DNA of 64,000 nt from Lewinellaceae bacterium (lineage in GTDB: Bacteria > Bacteroidota > Bacteroidia > Chitinophagales > Saprospiraceae). A model generated the notes under the pieces. That model worked only from the letters and a program-made list of their open reading frames with translations. It was not told where the DNA came from and did not search any database. Location: positions 1 through 64,000 of the forward strand of contig JADJWX010000015.1 of NCBI GenBank assembly GCA_016716135.1, read 5' to 3'. A program made the position numbers and the translations under genes. Below are positions 34,822-43,540 of this stretch, in pieces (the first letter of the stretch is position 1; every line of letters begins with the position of its first letter).

Positions 34822-34933
34822 TCCGGTTCCATTGAATATTTAATATCGCTTTTAATCCGAACAATCTTTCACACCCGGAGTAAGTGCCGTTCCAGTTTTT
34901 CTGCCTTACTCTGTGAAAACACCGTTTCTTTTT

Positions 34934-35482
34934 ATGAGCGAGCCATCTTCCAGATGCTTACCCCTTTTACGCCATCCTCTAGTTTTTTCCCTTTTCCTTG
35001 TAGTTTTAGTCAGTGCTTCCGCATTCCGACCCAGCCGCACGCTGAGTATGGAAATGTTGCAGTTTCGCACCGGAATTGTTGAGTTTGCCCAGCAGTTCGT
35101 TGGATTGCGCTATCGATATGCCGGGAAAAGTCCGGAAACCGGCTTTGACTGCTCGGGTTTTACCAGTTTTATTTTAAAAAAGTTTGACACTGAGGTATCC
35201 TGTAGTTCATCGCTGCAATCAACCCAGGGCGTCAAAATACCGTTAACGGAAGTTGAACCCGGTGATTTGTTGTTTTTTGGCCGAAAGGGCCGCATTCAAC
35301 ACGTGGCAATGGTCGTAGAGCACAATGCGAATGGCATTGTATGTATACACAGCACGTGCAGCCGCGGAATCATTGTGGAAAATGTGAGTACATCGTCGTA
35401 TTGGCGTTCGCGAATCCTGTTTGCCCGCGATGTATTGGGCAGGAAATTGTTTGACGAGGCCACGGCGCAAACGATATTTTAG
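34934..35482 (+). CDS. NlpC/P60 peptidoglycan hydrolase, copy 1
   Basis: 182 residues from ATG 34934 (a GTG at 34913 would add 7). An N-terminal signal-anchor (LVFSLFLVVLVSASAF) precedes the NlpC/P60 domain. The catalytic Cys lies in TGFDCSGFTSF, the first His in IQHVAMVVEH and the third polar position in IHSTCSRG. It is probably an endopeptidase cutting between D-Glu and the third residue of the stem peptide, in the periplasm. It shares the domain layout and STSSYW segment with the next gene, so the two are a tandem duplication. A terminator between them suggests separate units. Confidence 0.9.
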   Translation: MSEPSSRCLPLLRHPLVFSLFLVVLVSASAFRPSRTLSMEMLQFRTGIVEFAQQFVGLRYRYAGKSPETGFDCSGFTSFILKKFDTEVSCSSSLQSTQGVKIPLTEVEPGDLLFFGRKGRIQHVAMVVEHNANGIVCIHSTCSRGIIVENVSTSSYWRSRILFARDVLGRKLFDEATAQTIF

Positions 35483-35534
35483 AAAATTCAACCAATGTAG
35501 CACACCAGAACGCTGCTTACAAAACGAAGAATGA

Positions 35535-35571
35535 AACGGTTGCCGGCACAAAAAGTCGACAGCCGTTTTTT
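35535..35571 (+). terminator. Intrinsic terminator after the first NlpC/P60 gene
   Basis: AACGGTTG pairs with CAGCCGTT (8 bp with one G-T, loop about 17 nt), followed by TTTT and an A+T-rich tract. Confidence 0.6.
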
Positions 35572-35632
35572 AATTTTCTTAAGCAAGAATTAACAGACAG
35601 GCTGCGTTCTACTGCGAATCATTTAATACATC

Positions 35633-36145
35633 ATGCATTCTATCCGCTCGGTTACTTTTACACAAACTATTGCTGCACTGGTATTTACCGCGTTGTTATC
35701 CGGCTGTTCCACCGCCCGGAAGCCCACGACAGTACCTCCCAGTGCCAACGAACTCCAACTCCGGCAAGAGATTGTCCGGTATGCCCAAAACCTTCGGGGT
35801 AGCCGCTACAAATATGCCGGAACAAACCCTCGCTCCGGGTTCGACTGCTCGGGCTTTACCAGTTATGTGCTCAAGCAATTTTCAGTGCCTGTTTCCCCAG
35901 CCTCGGCAGCTCAGGCAAAAGAAGGCAGAGAGATACCCTTAAAGGCGATCCAACCCGGCGATCTTATTATTTTCGGGAAAAACCGCAACAACATTCAGCA
36001 TGTAGCCATGGTCGTCGAAACCAACCGGAAAGGCATCTTTGTGGTGCACAGCACCACAAGCCGCGGCGTTATTCAGGAAAATATTTCCACGTCGTCTTAC
36101 TGGAAACCACTGATTTTGCAGGCGCGCGATGTGATCAGTAAATAA
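35633..36145 (+). CDS. NlpC/P60 peptidoglycan hydrolase, copy 2, lipoprotein
   Basis: 170 residues. The signal peptide ends in LLSGC (lipobox), so this copy is lipid-anchored. The domain has Cys in SGFDCSGFTSYVL, His in IQHVAMVVET and HSTTSRG. The STSSYW and DLIIFGK segments show close relation to copy 1 upstream. The two differ mainly in anchoring and in the active-site rim (SSLQSTQG against ASAAQAKEG). It is probably a stem-peptide endopeptidase at the envelope. A heptad palindrome lies just downstream. Confidence 0.92.
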   Translation: MHSIRSVTFTQTIAALVFTALLSGCSTARKPTTVPPSANELQLRQEIVRYAQNLRGSRYKYAGTNPRSGFDCSGFTSYVLKQFSVPVSPASAAQAKEGREIPLKAIQPGDLIIFGKNRNNIQHVAMVVETNRKGIFVVHSTTSRGVIQENISTSSYWKPLILQARDVISK

Positions 36146-36150
36146 CTTTT

Positions 36151-36303
36151 CGAGTGCGGAATGCGGAGTGCGGAATGCGGAATAGTTCACCTTATCGTTG
36201 AGGGGAACTTCATAGTCATAAACGAAGACAGAAAAAAGTGCTACGCTGGCTTATGCTGGAAGGGTGAATCATTCCGCACTCCGTATTCCGCATTCCGTAC
36301 TCG
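36151..36303. repeat. Heptad-word inverted repeat element, copy B
   Basis: The left arm from 36151 uses 7-nt words TGCGGAA, TGCGGAG. The right arm 36267-36303 is their complement with small variations. The centre begins TTCACCTTATCGTTGAGG, clearly related to the centre of copy A. It lies between convergent NlpC/P60 and ftsH genes. Confidence 0.8.
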
Positions 36304-36305
36304 AA

Positions 36306-38369
36306 TCAGTCTTCGTCTTCCGGCGAGATCGGTTCAACTTCCGGAACTGAAGCACTTTCGCCCGGTGTCGGGTCTGCAAAGGGGCGTTTGCCGATGAGGT
36401 TTTCCAGATCGTTGCGCAGCAGCACTTCTTTTTCAAGCAGCGTTTTAGCAAGCGTATCGAGTTCCTTGCGTTTTTCCCGCAACAGGTTTTTAGCCCGGTC
36501 ATATTGCTCGTCGATCATGATTTTTACTTCCTGGTCGATCAGGTAGGCCGTTTGCTCAGAGAAAGGCCGCTGGTAGGATTCCCCCATCAACGTGACAAAG
36601 GAAATATTCCCCACTTTTTCGTTCATGCCATAGTTGACGATCATATCGTAACACAGGCGGGTGATATGGTCCAGGTCGCTTTGCGCGCCGGTACTGATTT
36701 TGTCAAATACCACCGCTTCGGCGGCCCGCCCGCCCAGGGTCATGCAGATATCATCAAGCAACTTTTCCTTACGGGTGATGTACTGTTCCTTCGGCAAATA
36801 CTGGGCGTAGCCCAGTGCTGCCAAACCGCGCGGTACGATAGTCACTTTGACCAAGGGGTGCGCATGTTCGAGAAACCAGCCGCAAATCGCATGGCCGGCC
36901 TCGTGGTAGGCGATAATCTGCTTTTCTTCCGGGCTGATGATCTTGTTTTTCTTTTCCAGGCCGCCGATCACTTTATCGAGGGCGTAGTTGAAATCTTCCA
37001 GGTCCACCGCTTTTTTGTCGCGGCGGGCGGCAATCAGGGCCGCTTCGTTGCACACGTTGGCAATATCGGCGCCGACAAAACCCGGGGTCATTTCAGCCAG
37101 TGCTTTCGGAGTCACTTCCGGCGACACTTTGATGTTTTTCAGGTGTACCTGGAAAATCTGTTCACGCCCTTGCAGGTCGGGGCGGCCGATACCGATCTGG
37201 CGATCGAAACGGCCCGGGCGCATGAGTGCGTGGTCGAGTATGTCCGGGCGGTTGGTCGCCGCCAGGAGGATCACCCCTTTATCGGTGGAGAAACCGTCCA
37301 TCTCTACCAACAACTGGTTGAGGGTATTTTCGCGTTCGTCGTTTCCGCCCTGAATAGCACCGCGCCCGCGGGCCCGGCCAATGGCATCAATCTCGTCGAT
37401 GAAGATGATGCAGGGTGCTTTTTCCCGTGCCTGACGGAACAAATCGCGCACCCGGGAAGCGCCCACGCCGACAAACATTTCCACAAAATCGGATCCGGAG
37501 ATCGAGAAAAACGGCACACCGGCTTCACCTGCCACTGCTTTGGCCAGCAGGGTTTTGCCTGTACCCGGAGGGCCGACAAGCAGCACGCCTTTGGGAATTT
37601 TACCGCCCAGGGAGGTATATTTTTTCGGATTTTTCAGGAAGTCGACAATTTCAATGACTTCCTCTTTGGCTTCGTCCAGGCCTGCAACGTCGGCAAAGGT
37701 GATATTCACCCGAGCGTTATTGTCGAACAGGGTCGCTTTTGATTTTCCGATGTTGAAAATTTGCGCACCCGGGCCTGCGCCGCCGCCGCCCATCCGCCGC
37801 AGGATAAATATCCACAGCGCCAACAACAGCAGCAAGGGAATCAGGTAGGTAACAACCGTACCCGTCCAGTTCGTTTCTTCAATAAAATCATCGGGTTCAA
37901 TCGGGGCTTTCCCGGCTTTTACCAGGCGTTCGTTCAGGGCGGCCAGATTATGCCGGAGCTGATCCATATCCCCGATCTTAAATTCGATGTGCAACTGGTC
38001 GGGGTTGAAGCCCCAGCCTTGTTTATCGGGTACGCGGTCGCCGTTTTTATCCTCAATTTTGAAGAGTTCAAAATACTTGTACAGGCTGTCTTTTTTGATG
38101 TAGGCACGGCCGGTTTCCAGGTTAACGATCGTTAGTTTTTCCACGTCACCGGCCATGGCCATATCCTCAAAATCCGGCCACTTTTTAACGGGTGGCTCTA
38201 CAAACATTTTGGACAACTGCAAGCCCAGCAAAGCCAGACCGATGAGGATATATATCCACGTAAAATTGAAGCGGGGCATGTTATCGCCGCCGCCATTGGT
38301 ATTATTTTCGTCGCGTTGTTGGTTCAGACCGTCCTGGTCATCATCGCGTTTACGCTTTTCTTTACTCAT
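36306..38369 (-). CDS. ftsH: ATP-dependent zinc metalloprotease FtsH
   Basis: 687 residues from ATG 38369; 21 upstream in-frame codons are not conserved. Order: charged N-terminus, membrane helix FTWIYILIGLALLGLQL, periplasmic domain, second helix TYLIPLLLLLALWIFIL, then the AAA+ module with Walker A GPPGTGKT, Walker B CIIFIDEIDAIGR and second-region-of-homology ATNRPDILDHALMRPGRFDRQ. The M41 protease part has HEAGH. The tail is acidic. It degrades misfolded and short-lived membrane proteins. rsfS lies 63 bp upstream in the same direction, as in many Bacteroidota, where these two and birA are neighbours. Confidence 0.98.
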   Translation of the reverse strand: MSKEKRKRDDDQDGLNQQRDENNTNGGGDNMPRFNFTWIYILIGLALLGLQLSKMFVEPPVKKWPDFEDMAMAGDVEKLTIVNLETGRAYIKKDSLYKYFELFKIEDKNGDRVPDKQGWGFNPDQLHIEFKIGDMDQLRHNLAALNERLVKAGKAPIEPDDFIEETNWTGTVVTYLIPLLLLLALWIFILRRMGGGGAGPGAQIFNIGKSKATLFDNNARVNITFADVAGLDEAKEEVIEIVDFLKNPKKYTSLGGKIPKGVLLVGPPGTGKTLLAKAVAGEAGVPFFSISGSDFVEMFVGVGASRVRDLFRQAREKAPCIIFIDEIDAIGRARGRGAIQGGNDERENTLNQLLVEMDGFSTDKGVILLAATNRPDILDHALMRPGRFDRQIGIGRPDLQGREQIFQVHLKNIKVSPEVTPKALAEMTPGFVGADIANVCNEAALIAARRDKKAVDLEDFNYALDKVIGGLEKKNKIISPEEKQIIAYHEAGHAICGWFLEHAHPLVKVTIVPRGLAALGYAQYLPKEQYITRKEKLLDDICMTLGGRAAEAVVFDKISTGAQSDLDHITRLCYDMIVNYGMNEKVGNISFVTLMGESYQRPFSEQTAYLIDQEVKIMIDEQYDRAKNLLREKRKELDTLAKTLLEKEVLLRNDLENLIGKRPFADPTPGESASVPEVEPISPEDED

Positions 38370-38432
38370 GTTGTAAAAAATTGAGAGGGGGTGTATACCG
38401 GGGAGAAAGCCGCACAAGCCTGCACTGCACAT

Positions 38433-38882
38433 TTAGACTTCTTCAAACTCGGTGACGGCAGCATCACTCCACAAGTGTTCAATATCATAGAATTCCCGGG
38501 TTTCCGGGTAAAATACGTGTACAATGGTGTCAAAGTAATCCAGCAAAACCCAACGGGCATTAGACGACCCTTCCATATGGGACGGCATGGTAAACAATTC
38601 CTCCTGTACTTTTTTGTAAATGCTATCGGAAATTGCCCTGACGTGGGTGTTTGAATCACCTTCACAAATGATGAAAAAATCTGCAGGGGCATCATCAAGA
38701 TTACGCAAATCAAGCTGGACGATCTTCTTGCCTTTCAAATCCCGTATGCCTTCAACAATCCAATGATTAAGTTGTTCGGAGCGTAAGTCGCGGGATTTTG
38801 CCCGCTGTACTGATGTCAGATTCAAATGTTTAGTGTTTTTAATTAAAAATTGAGCCTTGCATGTCCGGGTAATAGAACGCAA
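38433..38882 (-). CDS. rsfS: Ribosome silencing factor RsfS (Iojap family)
   Basis: The conserved domain is clear: IVEGIRDLKGKKIVQLDLRNLDDAPADFFIICEGDSNTHVRAISDSIY, then ARWVLLDYFDTIVHVFYPETREFYDIEHLWSD. RsfS binds ribosomal protein uL14 and blocks subunit joining in stationary phase or starvation. No ATG fits the start. TTG 38882 gives 149 residues; TTG 38825 would give about 130, closer to the usual length of 110-125. The start given is the longest open choice and is uncertain. Divergent from birA across about 115-170 bp, depending on the start. Confidence 0.9.
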   Translation of the reverse strand: MRSITRTCKAQFLIKNTKHLNLTSVQRAKSRDLRSEQLNHWIVEGIRDLKGKKIVQLDLRNLDDAPADFFIICEGDSNTHVRAISDSIYKKVQEELFTMPSHMEGSSNARWVLLDYFDTIVHVFYPETREFYDIEHLWSDAAVTEFEEV

Positions 38883-38996
38883 TTTCGCGTGTATTCATTC
38901 CGGCTCCGCCATAAAAGTACGGAACTTTGCGGGTGTCGACAATGCTTTGATCTTTCACCCGGACAATCCGCTATCGTCTTTATTGCAAAATGGCTT

Positions 38997-39773
38997 ATGG
39001 CAAACACACTTTTCATTGGAAAGGTTTACCTCCAATTCGACGAATTGCCATCCACCAACGACTATGCCCTTGAATTGCTCGCAAAAAGTAAGCCACCTGA
39101 AGGAACAGCGATCCGGGCTGCCAGCCAGTCAGCCGGACGCGGACAATTTGGCAGCCGATGGGATAGCCAACCGGGTAAAAACCTCCTGATCAGCATAGTT
39201 TTGTATCCGGGCTGGTTGCCGGCCACCGATCAGTTCAGATTGAGCGAAGTTGCTGCGCTGGCAGTATGGGAAACCATTACAGCAGCGCTGGATATTGGAA
39301 CGGCCGTCAAACAGTTTCCCAAAGTCCGTATAAAATGGCCGAACGACCTTTGCATCGGCACCCGCAAGGTTGGCGGCATCCTGATCCAAAATACAATTAA
39401 GGGCATGTGGCTCGAATCGTCGGTCATAGGCATTGGTTTAAATATTAACCAGTTGGAGTTCCCCGAATCGCTGCCCAATGCCACTTCCCTGGCACTGGCT
39501 TCCGGGCTAAACCTTGATCCGGACCATGTAGCCGAACAGCTCTTCACTTGCCTGGAACGCCGTTATTTACAACTGAAACAAGGGCACAGCGAGATCATAA
39601 ACGCCCATTACCACGCCCAATTACTGGGTTTGGGCGCCGTACGCACCTTTGCACGCGCCGACGGAACCCGTTTTCAGGGGATCATCCGGGGTGTGGCTTC
39701 CGACGGGCATTTGTTGCTTGAGGGCCCAAACGGGATGGAACAATTCACGGTAAAATCAGTGTGTATGCTGTAG
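38997..39773 (+). CDS. birA: Biotin--[acetyl-CoA-carboxylase] ligase
   Basis: 258 residues from ATG 38997; earlier in-frame codons overlap the divergent promoter region. Motifs: STNDYALELL, the biotinyl-AMP loop AGRGQFGSRW, KIKWPND-type IKWPND, RKVGGILIQ and GIGLNIN. No N-terminal DNA-binding domain is present, so it is a ligase and not a repressor. It activates biotin and transfers it to the carboxyl carrier protein of acetyl-CoA carboxylase. Confidence 0.95.
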   Translation: MANTLFIGKVYLQFDELPSTNDYALELLAKSKPPEGTAIRAASQSAGRGQFGSRWDSQPGKNLLISIVLYPGWLPATDQFRLSEVAALAVWETITAALDIGTAVKQFPKVRIKWPNDLCIGTRKVGGILIQNTIKGMWLESSVIGIGLNINQLEFPESLPNATSLALASGLNLDPDHVAEQLFTCLERRYLQLKQGHSEIINAHYHAQLLGLGAVRTFARADGTRFQGIIRGVASDGHLLLEGPNGMEQFTVKSVCML

Positions 39774-39918
39774 GCGTATTTCCACTTCCACAAGCAATGT
39801 TTGGACAATCCCGGGCGTTTGGAATACACCAATTTGACACTGGCTGACTAAACTTCTGCTATTCCGGCATGTTTACTTAAAAAGTTTGGACGATCCGCGC
39901 TTTGGGCACCAAAATCGC

Positions 39919-39948
39919 TTGCCGATATAACAGAAAAGCCTATTTTTG
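39919..39948 (+). promoter_or_regulatory. Promoter (TTG-N19-TATTTTTG)
   Basis: TTG at 39919-39921 and TATTTTTG at 39941-39948 fit the two-part Bacteroidota promoter. ATG 39966 follows 17 nt later. It would drive the hypothetical gene and lipA. Confidence 0.6.
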
Positions 39949-39965
39949 AAACAAATTCCCGGACA

Positions 39966-40742
39966 ATGGTACGTATTCTACTCACCTGCCTTTTTGCAGC
40001 CCTGGTGGTTGCCACCACCTGGTCGCAGGGCTTAACCCTTCCCAAAGAGCAAGTTGGTGTGGTTTATAACCGCGAAACAACATTCAATTTGAAACTGACC
40101 ACCAACCGTGGATTTGCCCCCGGCATGGAATTTGGCCGCCTGCGTACCTACTATAAAACGACGTATTTCCACATTAGTCTGGGCGAATTGAAGCACCCGA
40201 AGGAACAACGCCAAAGTGCCGACCCGATTCTCAGCCGGTCGTTCCGTCCGTTTATTTTTGGAAAGCAAAACAACTTTTTTGTAGTCCGTGGCGGCTGGGG
40301 CGTCAAACGTTATTTTTCGGAAAAAGCAAAATACAAAGGCGTTGCAGTGGGCATGAGTTATTCCTTCGGGCCCTCGCTCGGCCTGCTCAAACCGTATTAC
40401 CTGGCTATTTGTTATCCGGATCCGGACCGGCCGGGCGACTGCCGGATTTTTCACGAAAAATACTCCGAAGAAAACGCCAGCCTGTTCCTCGATGAAAATG
40501 GCCGGATCAAAGGCGCCTCTCCCTTCACCCGGGGTTTCGGCGAATTGGGGGTACGGCCGGGCGCCAACGCTTCCATCGCGTTACATCTCGACTGGGGCGC
40601 CTTCGATGAGTTTGTCAAAGCGTTCGAAATCGGTGCGATGCTGGATGTGTACCCAAGCAAGATACCGATCCTGGTGAGCGAGGAGAACAAACAGATTTTC
40701 CTCAACTTCTTCATAAATTTGCAGCTTGGAAAACGGCGCTAA
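39966..40742 (+). CDS. Secreted protein of unknown function, lipA-linked
   Basis: 258 residues. The signal peptide MVRILLTCLFAALVVATTWSQ is followed by alternating hydrophobic strands (VGVVYNRETTFNLKLTT, FFVVRGGWGVKRYF, KGVAVGMSYSFGPSLGLL, ASIALHLDWG). A final aromatic strand (KQIFLNFFINLQLGKRR) has the look of an outer-membrane beta barrel. No named domain is recognised. lipA starts 32 bp downstream, so both are probably cotranscribed; a link to lipoate is not implied by the sequence. Confidence 0.78.
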   Translation: MVRILLTCLFAALVVATTWSQGLTLPKEQVGVVYNRETTFNLKLTTNRGFAPGMEFGRLRTYYKTTYFHISLGELKHPKEQRQSADPILSRSFRPFIFGKQNNFFVVRGGWGVKRYFSEKAKYKGVAVGMSYSFGPSLGLLKPYYLAICYPDPDRPGDCRIFHEKYSEENASLFLDENGRIKGASPFTRGFGELGVRPGANASIALHLDWGAFDEFVKAFEIGAMLDVYPSKIPILVSEENKQIFLNFFINLQLGKRR

Positions 40743-40774
40743 GACCTGAACGATCAGCCTGCAAACCGGCAACT

Positions 40775-41653
40775 ATGCTCGAACTTCCTATTGTTGAAAA
40801 TAAATCCGAATCGCGCCCAAAACGCCCGGAGTGGCTAAAGGTGCGCCTGCCTATGGGTGAAAATTATCGCAATGTGCGCAGCATTGTCGATGAATTTAAC
40901 CTGCATACGATTTGCCAGAGCGGTAGCTGCCCCAATATGGGCGAATGCTGGGGGGCAGGCACCGCAACGTTCATGATCCTGGGGAATGTGTGCACCCGTT
41001 CGTGTAGTTTTTGCGCCGTAAAAACGGGCCGGCCCAACGAATATGATGAGGATGAACCCCGGCGGGTAGCCGAAGCGATTTGGCTCATGCAGGTCAAGCA
41101 CGCGGTCATCACCTCTGTCAACCGTGACGAACTCAAAGACCGGGGGGCCGAAATTTGGTATCAAACTGTGCGCGCCGTTAAAGAACGCAGCCCGGAAACG
41201 ACTATTGAAACCCTGATCCCCGATGTAAAAGCGAATTGGGATGCCCTTGACCGGATGATCAGCGCCGGACAGGAAGTGGTCAGCCACAATATGGAAACGG
41301 TACTTAGCCTGTACCGGAAAGTACGGCCGCAAGCCAAATACGAGCGCAGTCTGGAACAGATCCAACGCACAAAAGATGCCGGGAAACGTACAAAAAGCGG
41401 CATCATGGTAGGTTTGGGCGAAACCAAAGCAGAAGTGTTCCAACTAATGGACGATCTGGTCGACCACGGCTGTGATATCCTGACCATTGGCCAATATCTC
41501 CAACCCACCAAAATGCACATCGCCGTAGCTGAATTTGTGCACCCCGATGTGTTTGCCGAGTACAAAGAAGTAGGTCTGAAAAAAGGACTCCGGTACGTGG
41601 AAAGCGGTCCGCTCGTCCGGTCCAGCTATCATGCCGAGCGGCATATTTTTTAG
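40775..41653 (+). CDS. lipA: Lipoyl synthase
   Basis: 292 residues, standard length. Both iron-sulfur clusters are visible: the auxiliary-cluster motif CQSGSCPNMGEC (CxxxxCxxxxxC) and the radical-SAM motif CTRSCSFC (CxxxCxxC). The conserved RSSYHAE near the C-terminus supplies the serine ligand of the auxiliary cluster. It inserts two sulfur atoms into protein-bound octanoyl groups to make lipoate for 2-oxoacid dehydrogenases and the glycine-cleavage system. It follows a secreted-protein gene by 32 bp. A heptad palindrome begins at its stop codon. Confidence 0.98.
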   Translation: MLELPIVENKSESRPKRPEWLKVRLPMGENYRNVRSIVDEFNLHTICQSGSCPNMGECWGAGTATFMILGNVCTRSCSFCAVKTGRPNEYDEDEPRRVAEAIWLMQVKHAVITSVNRDELKDRGAEIWYQTVRAVKERSPETTIETLIPDVKANWDALDRMISAGQEVVSHNMETVLSLYRKVRPQAKYERSLEQIQRTKDAGKRTKSGIMVGLGETKAEVFQLMDDLVDHGCDILTIGQYLQPTKMHIAVAEFVHPDVFAEYKEVGLKKGLRYVESGPLVRSSYHAERHIF

Positions 41654-41716
41654 GGCTTAGGGCAAAGGGCGTAGGGTACAACTACCCTACGCCCTTTGCC
41701 CTAAGCCCTAAGCCCT
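41651..41716. repeat. Heptad-word palindrome, copy D (TTAGGGC/GCCCTAA words)
   Basis: The sequence is 7-nt words (TTAGGGC, AAAGGGC, GTAGGGT) followed after 6 nt by their complements (ACCCTAC, GCCCTTT, GCCCTAA). The arms are about 28 bp. The lipA stop codon is the first base triplet of the left arm. It lies between convergent lipA and the SPOR-like gene, so it is a likely two-way terminator. Confidence 0.85.
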
Positions 41717-41730
41717 CTGCGCTTCGCATT

Positions 41731-42396
41731 TTACCGTACGCCAATAATTTCCACTTCAGCGCCGGTTAACGCCGGATTGAACCAGCAATCGATATTGTTC
41801 GCCTTGTACGCAGCAACAGCCGCCCGGGCATCATCGGCGGTAGTGTAGCCTTTTACAATGTAGCTGGCGCCTTGAGCCCCTCCCGGACATTTACTGCCCG
41901 GATGCCAAAGCAGGTACAGCCCGTCAATAGCCGGTGCTTTATCGACCGGGGTATCTCGGCAATACACAGCAAACTGAACATAGTACAATTCACTGACCGG
42001 CGTAAACAATTCATTTCCAACCTGCCCACGACCTTTCCGCACATTGCGTTGGATATTTTCACCATTCACAGTTACGGTAGTAGCCGGGTCCGGCGCTGAA
42101 TAAGTCATCGGCGTAACGCCTCCGTCGGTGCTGTATTCAGCCGGACGCAGCCCCTTAGCCGTTGCGGTGCTCTGCCGGCCCTGTACTTTGGCAAGCGCTG
42201 CTGCACGCCGGACTTCGGCATCGGAAGTTGTGGGAGCCTCGGTATTATATGTCACCGGCGTGACCGGTTTGGGTGATTCAGTACTGTAGGTAGCGGGAGT
42301 GACCGGATTGGGTTGGTATGCCCGTTGGATTTTAACCTGGGCAGTAGCGGCCTGCGCCATCCATACCAGGAGAAATAATGCTATTGTTTTTTTCAT
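41731..42396 (-). CDS. Secreted SPOR-like protein
   Basis: 221 residues with signal peptide MKKTIALFLLVWMAQAATAQ. The middle is a low-complexity region of PVTPxTYxTE units (three clear copies in residues 30-100). The last 85 residues resemble the SPOR fold: YYVQFAVYCRD, then a glycine-rich turn, then YIVKGYTTADDARAAVAAYKANNI and a last strand. SPOR domains bind denuded peptidoglycan; here the match is by pattern only. The PVTP repeats may be a flexible linker. Confidence 0.72.
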   Translation of the reverse strand: MKKTIALFLLVWMAQAATAQVKIQRAYQPNPVTPATYSTESPKPVTPVTYNTEAPTTSDAEVRRAAALAKVQGRQSTATAKGLRPAEYSTDGGVTPMTYSAPDPATTVTVNGENIQRNVRKGRGQVGNELFTPVSELYYVQFAVYCRDTPVDKAPAIDGLYLLWHPGSKCPGGAQGASYIVKGYTTADDARAAVAAYKANNIDCWFNPALTGAEVEIIGVR

Positions 42397-42456
42397 TGTT
42401 CAAAACGTGTTTGCAAAGGATAAGTGTTGTTTTGGTGTTTTACCATTGGCATGATG

Positions 42457-42464
42457 CAAAGGTA
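42457..42464 (-). promoter_or_regulatory. Promoter -7 element TACCTTTG (minus strand)
   Basis: CAAAGGTA on the plus strand reads TACCTTTG on the minus strand, 60 nt before the ATG at 42396 of the SPOR-like gene. Confidence 0.55.
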
Positions 42465-42484
42465 ACGCTATAATTGACAGAATG

Positions 42485-43384
42485 TTATAACAATGCAGCC
42501 CCGAAAACTCCCGCACTGTCGCCCAGGCGCGGTTTCAGAAAAACGGTATCGATCCGTGTATTAAACAAATACTTGCGGGCCTCGGCCACCCCGTCGGTGT
42601 ACAACCGGTCGATATTTCCCACGCCGCCACCTAAAACTATGGCATCCGGGTCAACAATATTTATCACCACTGCAATAGCCTTACCAAAATACTGCACCAA
42701 TCGGTCGAGTGTGGCTGTGGCGGCCGGATCGGTACCGGCTTCGGCAAGCCGGACCACCTCGGGCAGCCGAACATGCCGGCCGGTCATACTGGTGTAAAAC
42801 CGTTCCAGGGCCGGCCCCGAAAAGACCGTTTCCACACAGCCGGAACGGCCACAATAGCAGGGCCCGCCACTTTCATCCAGAAAATTGTGCCCCCACTCAC
42901 CTGCAATACCCTGCCGGCCGTGTATCACTTTCCCGCGTACAACCAGCCCGCCACCCACACCAGTGCCGAGTATGACGCCAAAAACAACTTCAGCATCCGG
43001 CAACTTTTCCGGCACAGCCCCCATCAGCGCTTCCGCCACGGCAAAGCAGTTCGCGTCGTTGGCAAGCCGGACCGGCACGCCGAGTTTTTGTGCCAAATCC
43101 CTGTCAAACGGCTTGTCAATCAGTGCCTGGGTATTTGAATTTTTGATCACGCCGGTTTGCGGGTCCAGGGCCCCCGGATGCCCGATGCCGATTTGCGCCG
43201 GCTGCAAGCCTGTTTCTTTTTTGAGTTGGTCAACCAGTTTGGAAATCTGGTTTAAAATATGGTCGTACCCGTGGTCGGCCTCCGTGGCAACCCGTTGCCG
43301 GGCCAGCACAGTTGGTTTTTCCCGGTGTTGCAAAACAGCACCCTCTATTTTGGTGCCCCCCAAGTCTATTCCCCAGTAATGCAT
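42485..43384 (-). CDS. ROK-family sugar kinase
   Basis: 299 residues from ATG 43384; a 35-codon upstream extension covers the promoter and is not conserved. Motifs: WGIDLGGTKIEG (ATP), IGHPGALDPQTG, ANDANCFAVAEAL, GTGVGGGLV, and the ROK zinc site GEWGHNFL ... CYCGRSGCVE. There is no N-terminal helix-turn-helix, so it is an enzyme, probably glucokinase or another hexose kinase. The sugar cannot be fixed from sequence. Confidence 0.92.
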   Translation of the reverse strand: MHYWGIDLGGTKIEGAVLQHREKPTVLARQRVATEADHGYDHILNQISKLVDQLKKETGLQPAQIGIGHPGALDPQTGVIKNSNTQALIDKPFDRDLAQKLGVPVRLANDANCFAVAEALMGAVPEKLPDAEVVFGVILGTGVGGGLVVRGKVIHGRQGIAGEWGHNFLDESGGPCYCGRSGCVETVFSGPALERFYTSMTGRHVRLPEVVRLAEAGTDPAATATLDRLVQYFGKAIAVVINIVDPDAIVLGGGVGNIDRLYTDGVAEARKYLFNTRIDTVFLKPRLGDSAGVFGAALL

Positions 43385-43417
43385 AGTTTCGTGATTAGCA
43401 AAGTGTGGTATAAAATG

Positions 43418-43425
43418 CAAAATTA
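43418..43425 (-). promoter_or_regulatory. Promoter -7 element TAATTTTG (minus strand)
   Basis: CAAAATTA on the plus strand reads TAATTTTG on the minus strand, 34 nt before ATG 43384 of the ROK kinase gene. Confidence 0.5.
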
Positions 43426-43540
43426 CCCCGATGTGGCAGGCTCGTCCATAAACATAAAGCGGTTTATCTTCGCCAAAGAAACTAAACACCCGAAATTATC
43501 CACGCAGCGCATTTATCATTTATCACTCATCATTCCTCCA

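Noticed and set aside
36504..37742. 412-codon plus-strand open frame opposite ftsH
   Set aside because: It is a shadow of the FtsH AAA+ domain, which has all motifs on the minus strand.
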